Source of the DNA: JAQWUY01 sp049615605
GTDB taxonomy: Bacteria; Pseudomonadota; Alphaproteobacteria; JAQWUY01
Reading direction: 5' to 3'
Length of the DNA stretch: 29,181 nucleotides
NCBI GenBank assembly: GCA_049615605.1
Contig: JBMZFW010000010.1
Span: 1 to 29,181, forward strand
A program made the translations under genes and the position numbers. Under the pieces are notes generated by a model that saw only the letters and a program-made list of their open reading frames with translations, ran no database searches and was not told the DNA's origin. Shown here piece by piece: positions 22,376 through 29,181 of this stretch; position 1 is the stretch's first letter; each line of letters begins with the position of its first letter.

Positions 22376-22934
22376 AGCCAACATCTTTCTTTCTGTTCTT
22401 GCGGATAATTGGACCACCCGATTGGTGTGGTGGGTGTTCTTCCAATTTGCCCCTTGGTGTTAATGGACGACGACGCCATTTGTGTAATGATTGCACGCGG
22501 TCATAAATTATAATTGCCGCAGCGGCGGATACATTAATACAAAACTTAGTTGGTATTTTTACAATGTAGTCACACTTTTCTTGCATTTCAGATGACAGAC
22601 TTCCGCGTTCAGGACCAAATACATAAGCCGCACGCATTGGATGACAAAATTCAGGAAGTTCAACCGACTTGTCACATAATTCAACACCAACAATGGCACA
22701 GTTCTTTGGCACATTAATTTCATCAGCACTTTCATATTCATAATATGGTAAATGTTGGAAAGTCTTTGAAGTGTCGGCTTGGTACATTGTTTTAATGTTT
22801 ACTTCTGGATTAACTGTAAATACAAAATCCGCATCAAAAGCGTGGGCGGTACGAAAGATTGCACCAGCATTTCTTTCTTTTGAAATACCTTCTGCACCAA
22901 CAGCAAAAAATCCAGTTTTTTTGTATACAGACAT
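22365..22934 (-). CDS. TrmH/SpoU-family RNA 2'-O-methyltransferase
   Basis: This is a 189-residue SPOUT methyltransferase. Motif 1 is ERNAGAIFRTAHAF near 20-33, motif 2 VFGPERGSLSSEM near 104-116, and motif 3 IPTKFCINVSAAAAI near 127-141, together forming the knotted SAM site. The C-terminal tail (RRPLTPRGKLEEHPP) is basic and proline-rich and could bind RNA. The target nucleotide cannot be deduced. The frame starts 11 bases after the stop of the 118-residue gene, and AAGG is near the ATG. Confidence 0.88.
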   Translation of the reverse strand: MSVYKKTGFFAVGAEGISKERNAGAIFRTAHAFDADFVFTVNPEVNIKTMYQADTSKTFQHLPYYEYESADEINVPKNCAIVGVELCDKSVELPEFCHPMRAAYVFGPERGSLSSEMQEKCDYIVKIPTKFCINVSAAAAIIIYDRVQSLHKWRRRPLTPRGKLEEHPPHQSGGPIIRKNRKKDVGYDF

Positions 22935-22945
22935 TTTATTAATCC

Positions 22946-23302
22946 TTAATTGGCAAATTCATCAACCATTTGTTCAAGCCCTTGAATTTCAAAAGCAAGG
23001 TCTTGGGCAATTTCATCTTTTTCAGGGTCAAGTTTATCAAGTTCAGCCGTCATATTTTCAATAACAATACTTGCCATTGCCACAACCGCATCAGATACTT
23101 CACGGTTTGTTTCAAGTTGAATATTTTGGTTCATCATCATATCTGCATAAGCTTCCATATCTGTTTCAGCCAAGTTTAAAAGTTGTGCGTCAACTTCTGT
23201 CCAAACATCACCAAAGTTATCAAGTAATACTTTGCCATCTTTGTTGTTTTCCGCTTCAACCATAATGCGAACGAATTGCCATATATCTATTTCTTTTTTC
23301 AT
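22946..23302 (-). CDS. Small acidic protein of unknown function
   Basis: This 118-residue protein is strongly acidic (many D/E; it ends QGLEQMVDEFAN) and predicted mostly helical, with Met-rich YADMMMNQN in the middle. It has no signal peptide, membrane helix, or Cys/His metal site. No family is recognised. Its ATG overlaps the stop of the ABC ATPase gene (TAATG), so it is translated with that gene, and it precedes the TrmH-family gene by 11 bases. A regulatory or partner role for either neighbour is possible but not shown. Confidence 0.75.
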   Translation of the reverse strand: MKKEIDIWQFVRIMVEAENNKDGKVLLDNFGDVWTEVDAQLLNLAETDMEAYADMMMNQNIQLETNREVSDAVVAMASIVIENMTAELDKLDPEKDEIAQDLAFEIQGLEQMVDEFAN

Positions 23303-24234
23303 TAACTAGCCTTTGTAAGTTTTAAGAACAAGTCTTCTAAGTCTGCTTCTTGTGTTGTTAAATCATTAACATTGTATTTTGTTTTACTTAATTCGGTTAA
23401 AATATTACCAATATTTGTCTCTGTTGGTTTAAATGATAATTCAATAGACTTACCATCATTTTTAACAAGCACAGTATTCTTTGGTGTGTGCTTTTTATCA
23501 AACTTTTGATTTAATTCAATTATAATGTTTTTGTTATCAACATTTTTTAATAAATCTTTAATTTTACCTTTTGTAATTAAATCCCCGTTATTGATAACGG
23601 CAATTTCATCACATAATTCTTCGGCTTCTTCCAAGTAGTGGGTTGTTAAAATAATTGTCACACCTTGTTTATTAAGTTCGCGTACATTATCCCATAACTG
23701 TTGACGCAGTGAAATATCAACACCCGCCGTTGGTTCATCAAGAACCAAGATAGGTGGGTTATGTACCATTGCTTTTGCAATTAACAGTCGGCGTTTCATA
23801 CCACCAGACATTTGCCTTGAATAAGCATTTCTTTGTTCCCATAAGCCAACCGATTTTAAAATTTCTTCTGTACGGCGGTCTTCTTTTTTAATGCCATAAA
23901 GACCAGCGTGTAAATCCAACAATTGAATTGGGTCAAAAAACGGGTCAATGTTAACTTCCTGTGGCACGATACCAATTGCATTCTTTGCATTGCGGTGGTC
24001 ATCGTCAATATCAATGCCCCAAATATTTACTTTACCAGATGATTTTTTAACCAATCCAGATAAGATATTAATAAGCGTTGATTTACCCGCACCATTCGGA
24101 CCAAGTAAACCAAATATAGAACCGCGTGGAATATCTAAGTCAAAGCCCTTTAAGGCTTTCTTGCCATATCCATCTTTGCTTTCATATTCTTTTTGTACTT
24201 GCCTTATTTCAATGGCATTTTTAATTTTTTTCAT
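23302..24234 (-). CDS. ABC-2 type transporter ATP-binding protein
   Basis: This is a 310-residue ATPase of the YadG/CcmA-like class. It has GLLGPNGAGKST near 42-53, signature QMSGGMKRRL near 140, Walker B LVLDEPTAGVD and switch TTHYLEEAEEL. A C-terminal ~80-residue extension (NVDNKNIIIE onward) is typical for ABC-2 exporters. The usual ABC-2 permease gene is not adjacent in this window, since the next gene encodes a small acidic protein, so the partner must lie elsewhere. It is the first gene of the eight-gene - strand run. Confidence 0.87.
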   Translation of the reverse strand: MKKIKNAIEIRQVQKEYESKDGYGKKALKGFDLDIPRGSIFGLLGPNGAGKSTLINILSGLVKKSSGKVNIWGIDIDDDHRNAKNAIGIVPQEVNIDPFFDPIQLLDLHAGLYGIKKEDRRTEEILKSVGLWEQRNAYSRQMSGGMKRRLLIAKAMVHNPPILVLDEPTAGVDISLRQQLWDNVRELNKQGVTIILTTHYLEEAEELCDEIAVINNGDLITKGKIKDLLKNVDNKNIIIELNQKFDKKHTPKNTVLVKNDGKSIELSFKPTETNIGNILTELSKTKYNVNDLTTQEADLEDLFLKLTKAS

Positions 24235-24272
24235 AATTTAAAAATCCTTAAATCCAATTAAGGTGGAATATA

Positions 24273-24301
24273 TATAAATTTTTCATTTTTTGCTAGTTAA
24301 A
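24273..24301 (-). promoter_or_regulatory. Predicted promoter for the eight-gene operon
   Basis: On the - strand TTTAAC (24296-24301) and TTTATA (24273-24278) are spaced by 17 bases and lie about 39 bases before the ABC ATPase ATG. A CCTTAA/TTAAGG hairpin lies in the leader. The 136-bp gap must also hold the polA promoter, which I could not place. Confidence 0.33.
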
Positions 24302-24370
24302 TATAGCATATTTCTTAATTTTGTAGTATTTTCATTAAAACAATTAAAAATGATAGTGGAAATACCTTAA

Positions 24371-27208
24371 ATGACAATTAAACATTTATACCTTATTGAT
24401 GGTTCGGGCTTTATATTCCGTGCTTATTATGGATACCCGTCTATGTCCCGTCCAGATGGCACCCCAACCAATGCGGTATATGGTTTTTGTACTATGGTGA
24501 CAAAATTAATCAGCCAAACGGATGCGGATTATGTGGCGGTTATTTTTGACAAGGCTAGAAAATCATTCAGAAATGAAATCTATGGCGATTACAAAGCAAA
24601 CCGTGATGACGCACCAGAAGATTTAATTCCACAATTCGGTCTTATTCGTGATGCGTGTAAGGCGTATAATATTCCAGCGGTTGATATGGATAATTATGAA
24701 GCGGATGATTTAATCGCAACCTATGCCAAAATGGGCGAAGAAATGGGTGCAGAAGTTTCAATTGTTTCAAGCGATAAAGACTTAATGCAATTGGTAAACG
24801 ATAAAACAACATTGTTTGATGCGATGAAAGATAAAATAATTGGCAGGGACGAAGTATTTGAAAAATTCGGCGTTTATCCAGAAGGGGTCGTTGATGTTCA
24901 ATCACTTGCAGGCGACAGTTCGGATAATGTACCCGGTGTGCCAGGTATCGGTGTGAAAACAGCGGCGCAACTTATTACGGAATATGGCAATTTGGAAAGC
25001 TTGCTTGAAAGGGCGGGTGAAATCAAACAAAATAAACGCCGTGAAAACTTAATTGAATTTGCAAATGATGCGCGAATGTCAAAACAACTTGTTACATTAA
25101 AACAAGATGTACCGATTGAAGTTCCAATATCTGAATTTTCAAGACGAAGTTATGACCCTGATGTACTTCGTGAATTCTTGGTTGAAAATAACTTTAAACG
25201 ATTGCTTGCCAATCTTGACAAAGAAACTGGAACAACAACAGAAATTCCAAAGACGGAAAGCAAAGCCGAAACAACAAAAATTACTTCATCAGTTAACCCA
25301 AGTACGGGTAAAAATATTACGGAACTTGACAGTTCAATATTTAATGGCGTGGAAAATAAATATACTGCAATCCATACAGAATATGAATTAAAACAATGGT
25401 TATCAGATGTTAAAAACATTCTTGCAATTGATACGGAAACAACGGGTTTAAGCGTGGCGGATGATAATATCGTTGGTATTTCCCTTGCCAAAGAATATGG
25501 GGTTGCATGTTATATTCCAATTAACCACGAAACGGGCGGGTCTAGTGAAATTGTTGATTTATTTGCCGAACCAGTGGCTGATGAAACGCAAAGCTTTGAC
25601 CAAATACCAGTGGCAAAAGTTGTGGAAATTTTAAATCCAATTTTAAATGATACTAGCGTTTTAAAAGTTGGACAAAATATAAAATACGATCTTTCAATTT
25701 TAAAGAAAATTGGCATAACTGTTAAACCGTATGACGACACAATGTTATTATCATTATGTAGCGACAGTGGCAGGTCAAAGCACAATATGAATGCACTGGC
25801 AGAAAAGCATTTAAACCACGAATGTATTAAGTTTGAAGATGTTTGTGGTACGGGTAAAAAACAAATCCCGTTTTCACAAGCCGATATTGAAAAGGCGACT
25901 GAATATGCGTGTGAAGATGCGGATATTACATTAAGGCTTCATACATTGTTAAAGAACCGTGCGGTTGCAAATAATGTGGTTGGTGTTTATGAAAAACTGG
26001 AACGCCCATTGATTAATGTAATTGCAAAAATGGAAGAAAAAGGCGTTGCGCTTGACCGTGAAAAATTGGCTGAATTATCAACTGAATTCGGCGTGAAAAT
26101 GCAAACAGCGGAAAGCAAAGTTTTAAAACTTGCAACAGAAAATGGTATGGAAGATTTTAATGTGGCAAGCCCGAAACAGTTATCTGAATTGCTGTTTGAA
26201 AAAATGGGACTTGAAGGTGGCAAGAAAACTAAAACAGGTGTTTATTCAACCAATTCTGATGTGCTTGAAAACATTTTTGACAGCCACCCAATTATTGCAG
26301 ATATTTTAGAATACCGAACTTTTGCAAAATTAAAATCAACTTATACAGATGCACTGCAAAATCAAATAAGTAAAAATACAAATCGTGTTCATACTTCATT
26401 TAATATGGCGGGAACAACAACGGGAAGATTATCGTCTTCCGACCCTAACTTACAAAACATTCCAGCCCGTGGACAAGACGGGCAAAAAATCCGTTCTTGC
26501 TTTATCGCAAGTGCTGGTAAAAGCTTTGTAAGTCTTGATTACAGTCAAATTGAATTAAGGTTGGTTGCCCATATGTCGGGTGATAAATCAATGATTGAAG
26601 CCTTTAATAACGGGGCGGATATTCACAAATCAACCGCCCAATCTATGTTCGGTATAAGCGAAGTTGAAGCTGATATGCGAAGCAGGGCAAAGATTATTAA
26701 CTTTGGTATTATCTATGGCGTGTCCGCACACGGTCTTGCCCGTCAAGCAGGGTGCAGTCGTACCGAAGCAAAACAATTTATTGATAATTATTTTAAAGCA
26801 TTCCCGGGGATTAAAGAATATATGGAATCTGCAAAACAAAATGCAGAAGCCGATGGATATGTTCAAACTATGCTTGGTCGTAAAGTTCACTTACCTGATA
26901 TTTACAGCAGTAACGGTATGTTAAAATCACACGCCCACAGACAGGCGATTAATTCCCCAATCCAAGGTTCATCTGCCGACATTATTAAAAATGCAATGAT
27001 TAAGATTGATAATGAAATTGGAAATGACGAAGGCATTGATTTATTATTACAAGTACACGATGAATTAATTTTTGAAGTTGACGATGATAAGTGTGAAATG
27101 TATATGGAAAAAATAAAATCAATTATGGAAAATTCACACAAAGGGTTAATTGATGTAAAAGTACCATTAATTGTTGATGGTGGTATCAGTAAAGTTTGGT
27201 CAAAGTAA
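24371..27208 (+). CDS. polA: DNA polymerase I
   Basis: This is a full-length three-domain Pol I (945 aa) for Okazaki fragment processing and repair. The N-terminal 5' nuclease (about 1-290) starts LIDGSGFIFRAYYG and has GDSSDNVPGVPGIG. The 3'-5' proofreading domain appears active: DTETTGL near 355, NIKYDL and YACEDADITLRL. The polymerase domain has DYSQIELR near 723, the O-helix RSRAKIINFGIIYG near 770 and QVHDELIFEV near 893. An E/K/T-rich linker near 285-310 joins the domains. The Shine-Dalgarno is weak. It is followed 10 bases later by rph. Confidence 0.97.
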   Translation: MTIKHLYLIDGSGFIFRAYYGYPSMSRPDGTPTNAVYGFCTMVTKLISQTDADYVAVIFDKARKSFRNEIYGDYKANRDDAPEDLIPQFGLIRDACKAYNIPAVDMDNYEADDLIATYAKMGEEMGAEVSIVSSDKDLMQLVNDKTTLFDAMKDKIIGRDEVFEKFGVYPEGVVDVQSLAGDSSDNVPGVPGIGVKTAAQLITEYGNLESLLERAGEIKQNKRRENLIEFANDARMSKQLVTLKQDVPIEVPISEFSRRSYDPDVLREFLVENNFKRLLANLDKETGTTTEIPKTESKAETTKITSSVNPSTGKNITELDSSIFNGVENKYTAIHTEYELKQWLSDVKNILAIDTETTGLSVADDNIVGISLAKEYGVACYIPINHETGGSSEIVDLFAEPVADETQSFDQIPVAKVVEILNPILNDTSVLKVGQNIKYDLSILKKIGITVKPYDDTMLLSLCSDSGRSKHNMNALAEKHLNHECIKFEDVCGTGKKQIPFSQADIEKATEYACEDADITLRLHTLLKNRAVANNVVGVYEKLERPLINVIAKMEEKGVALDREKLAELSTEFGVKMQTAESKVLKLATENGMEDFNVASPKQLSELLFEKMGLEGGKKTKTGVYSTNSDVLENIFDSHPIIADILEYRTFAKLKSTYTDALQNQISKNTNRVHTSFNMAGTTTGRLSSSDPNLQNIPARGQDGQKIRSCFIASAGKSFVSLDYSQIELRLVAHMSGDKSMIEAFNNGADIHKSTAQSMFGISEVEADMRSRAKIINFGIIYGVSAHGLARQAGCSRTEAKQFIDNYFKAFPGIKEYMESAKQNAEADGYVQTMLGRKVHLPDIYSSNGMLKSHAHRQAINSPIQGSSADIIKNAMIKIDNEIGNDEGIDLLLQVHDELIFEVDDDKCEMYMEKIKSIMENSHKGLIDVKVPLIVDGGISKVWSK

Positions 27209-27218
27209 GGAAATAAAT

Positions 27219-27917
27219 ATGACAAGAAAAAATAATGAACTTCGCAAAGTTGAAATTGAAACGGGATACAACCCATATGCTGAAGGGTCTTGTTTAATTA
27301 AATTTGGCAACACACATGTATTATGTACGGCAACGGTTGAAACAACTGTGCCACCATTTTTACGCAACACTGGTACGGGGTGGGTAACAGCAGAATACGG
27401 AATGTTGCCCCGTTCAACACACAGCCGAATGAACAGAAAAAAATCTGCTGAATCGGGTCGCACACAAGAAATTCAAAGATTAATCGGTCGTTCATTAAGG
27501 GCGGTTGTTGATGTGAATAAAATGGGTGAAAACCAAGTGCGAATTGATTGTGATGTAATCCAAGCCGATGGTGGCACAAGAACCGCATCAATTACTGGTG
27601 CTTGGGTGGCAATGAAATTGGCGGAAAAATATATGCTTGAAAATAATATTGTAACGGAAAGCTTTGTTGTTGATAATGTATCGGCAATCAGTTGCGGTAT
27701 TGTAAAGGGTGAATGTGTTCTTGACCTTGATTATGAACAAGATAGCTCTGGCGAAGCGGACGCAAACTTTGTCTTAACTGAAACTGGTAAGATAGTAGAA
27801 GTCCAAGCAACAGCCGAAGAATATTCTTTCCCACGCGAACAATTTAATGAATTGTTTGAACTGGCGGAAAAGGGTTGTGCGGAACTTTCTAAAATTCAAC
27901 AACAGGCGTTAAAATAA
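27219..27917 (+). CDS. rph: Ribonuclease PH
   Basis: This phosphorolytic 3'-5' exoribonuclease trims tRNA precursors, exposing the end on which CCA is built or repaired. Start selection: ATG at 27219 with TAAGGA upstream, giving 232 residues; the frame extends back into polA. Family features are the GSCLIKFGNTHVLC start region, VTAEYGMLPRSTHSR, the phosphate-binding GRTQEIQRLIGRSLRA near 82-97, and DCDVIQADGGTRTASITGA. The length is slightly under the usual ~238. It is 10 bases after polA and 1 base before rdgB, in a + strand operon. Confidence 0.95.
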   Translation: MTRKNNELRKVEIETGYNPYAEGSCLIKFGNTHVLCTATVETTVPPFLRNTGTGWVTAEYGMLPRSTHSRMNRKKSAESGRTQEIQRLIGRSLRAVVDVNKMGENQVRIDCDVIQADGGTRTASITGAWVAMKLAEKYMLENNIVTESFVVDNVSAISCGIVKGECVLDLDYEQDSSGEADANFVLTETGKIVEVQATAEEYSFPREQFNELFELAEKGCAELSKIQQQALK

Positions 27918-27918
27918 T

Positions 27919-28521
27919 ATGTTATTAAACAATGCGGAAATCGTCCTTGCAACCCATAACAAAGGTAAGATACCTGAAATATCTGCACTGGTTGAACCAT
28001 TTGGTTGTATCGTTTCGTGTGCGGGTGATTACGGGGTAAGTGAACCGATTGAAGACGGCGATACTTTTGAAGCAAACGCATTATTAAAAGCATGGCATAC
28101 GGCAAAGGCAACGGGAAAAATTGCAATGGCTGATGACAGCGGTATTTGTGTTGTTGGACTGGATAATGCACCGGGTATTTATTCGGCAAGGTATGCGGGG
28201 CAAAGCAAAGATTTCAATATTGCAATGAAACGCATTGAAGACGAATTAAACGAAAAAGGCACAGATGAAAAAGGTGCATTTTTTGTATGTAGCTTGGCGG
28301 TTGTAAATCCAACAACAGGCGAAGAACTTGTTTTTCGTGGGGAAGTTCACGGCAATCTAACATTCCCAGCCCGTGGGGACAAAGGATTTGGTTATGACCC
28401 AATCTTTATTCCAAATGGATATGATATTACATTTGCGGAAATGGACGCGGATAAAAAACATTCAATAAGTCACCGTGCGGATGCATTTAATAAGATGAAA
28501 GAAACTTGCTTTGCAAAATAA
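27919..28521 (+). CDS. rdgB: dITP/XTP pyrophosphatase (RdgB/HAM1)
   Basis: This 200-residue house-cleaning enzyme hydrolyses non-canonical purine nucleoside triphosphates (ITP, dITP, XTP) to monophosphates plus PPi. Motifs are LATHNKGKIPEI near 11-22, the metal site MADDSGICV near 71-79, ARYAG, and GFGYDPIFIP with the SISHRADA end, all diagnostic. Length is normal. The ATG at 27919 follows the rph stop by 1 base. rph-rdgB-hemW is a frequent alphaproteobacterial order. Its last 11 bases overlap the probable hemW start. Confidence 0.96.
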   Translation: MLLNNAEIVLATHNKGKIPEISALVEPFGCIVSCAGDYGVSEPIEDGDTFEANALLKAWHTAKATGKIAMADDSGICVVGLDNAPGIYSARYAGQSKDFNIAMKRIEDELNEKGTDEKGAFFVCSLAVVNPTTGEELVFRGEVHGNLTFPARGDKGFGYDPIFIPNGYDITFAEMDADKKHSISHRADAFNKMKETCFAK

Positions 28522-29181
28522 ACTTGGATTATATGTTCATTACCCATTTTGTAAAAAGAAATGCCCTTATTGTGATTTCAATTCCCATGTAAGAAACAAT
28601 CCAATCAATGTTGATGAATATGTTGATGCATATATCCGTGATTTAAAAACAGATGCGGGGCGAATTAATAAACAACCGCTAACCAGTATCTTTTTTGGTG
28701 GCGGTACGCCATCGTTAATGGATGCGAAACTAGTTGAAAAAATAATTGATACTGCAAATGAAATATTTGGTTTTACCAATGATATTGAAATTACACTGGA
28801 AGCAAATCCAACATCGGTTGAAAGCAAAAAATTTAATGACTTTAAAACCGCAGGCATCAACAGGGTATCATTGGGCGTACAATCATTAAATGATGATGAC
28901 TTAAAATATTTAGGGCGTGAACATTCCGCAAGCGAAGCCTTGGAAGCGGTTGAAATTGCCAAAAGCATATTTGATAGGTGGTCGTTTGATATGATATATG
29001 CCCGTCCAAATCAAACCATATCACAATGGGAAGCGGAACTTAAAAAAGCAGTTGAATATATTGGTGGACACATTTCCCTGTATCAATTAACCATTGAACA
29101 CGGTACGGATTTTAAACGTAAATTTGACCGTGGGGAAATTATAATGCCAAGCGATGATTTGTCCGCCGATATGTATAATTT
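28511..29181 (+). CDS. hemW: HemW-like radical SAM protein, 3' partial
   Basis: The reading frame runs off the right edge. It begins with the radical SAM cluster CKKKCPYC (CX3CX2C) within LYVHYPFCKKKCPYCDFNSH, then FFGGGTPS, LEANPTS, the RVSLGVQSL strand and DMIYARPNQT. These are diagnostic for HemW, a heme chaperone once called oxygen-independent coproporphyrinogen oxidase-like. An in-frame stop lies at 28496-28498, so the only start codon giving the N-terminus is a TTG at 28511, overlapping rdgB by 11 bp (MQNKLGLYV). The Shine-Dalgarno is poor, and translational coupling to rdgB is likely. Confidence 0.9.
   Translation, partial: MQNKLGLYVHYPFCKKKCPYCDFNSHVRNNPINVDEYVDAYIRDLKTDAGRINKQPLTSIFFGGGTPSLMDAKLVEKIIDTANEIFGFTNDIEITLEANPTSVESKKFNDFKTAGINRVSLGVQSLNDDDLKYLGREHSASEALEAVEIAKSIFDRWSFDMIYARPNQTISQWEAELKKAVEYIGGHISLYQLTIEHGTDFKRKFDRGEIIMPSDDLSADMYN

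Noticed and set aside
24235..24370. polA promoter
   Set aside because: Several weak -35/-10 pairs can be drawn in this AT-rich gap, but none has a good match at 16-18 bp spacing, so none is reported.

Overview
The window looks like chromosomal DNA of an AT-rich alphaproteobacterium that carries prophage-derived material in its left third. The lineage is inferred from gene families and neighbourhoods: a TIGR01459-type HAD protein, a gene-transfer-agent-type 3-TM holin, DUF1285 next to cca, an IalB-like protein ahead of rlmN, and rph-rdgB-hemW. An uncultured, host- or gut-associated low-GC lineage is plausible, but the sequence does not fix the genus.

Layout. (1) 1-2267, + strand: the end of a phage late region, with a glycine-rich tail-fibre end, a tail-fibre-associated small protein, a terminator and a T7-like large terminase. 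(2) 2289-4881: three housekeeping genes, plsC (+) facing a HAD hydrolase and pyrD (-). (3) 4906-6103, - strand: a compact phage lysis cassette (single-TM coiled-coil protein, SleB-type hydrolase, GTA-type holin) reading toward pyrD. (4) 6139-9391: an array of five paralogous ~158-residue proteins of unknown function on +. They are interleaved with small Cys/His-rich proteins on - that share a near-constant 24-residue N-terminus and have different putative zinc-binding tails. Divergent partners are separated by the same ~35-bp block, which also separates the lysis cassette from the first paralogue. This array is the most novel part of the window. (5) 9392-9758: no convincing gene, but a dense set of hairpins, a GC-rich patch and a ~104-bp inverted repeat that runs into the leuA stop codon.

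(6) 9759-14169, - strand: leuA, ppa, an AmpG-like muropeptide permease and a Q/N-rich lipoprotein. (7) 14259-16938, + strand: a PfkB sugar/nucleoside kinase, a DUF1285 protein and the CCA-adding enzyme. (8) 24234-16944, - strand: a tightly packed eight-gene run encoding an ABC-2-type ATPase, an unknown 118-aa protein, a TrmH-family RNA methyltransferase, an IalB-like secreted protein, RlmN, an Uup-type ABC-F protein, a MATE exporter and an AmpD-like amidase. It mixes RNA modification, ribosome-associated functions and envelope functions. (9) 24371 to the right edge, + strand: polA, rph, rdgB and the start of hemW.

Functional links. AmpG and the cytosolic amidase are both consistent with peptidoglycan recycling. 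cca, rlmN, the TrmH-family enzyme, rph and Uup form an RNA/translation group. No tRNA, rRNA, CRISPR array, IS transposase or integrase was found. Promoters were placed by eye from -35/-10 resemblance and are provisional.
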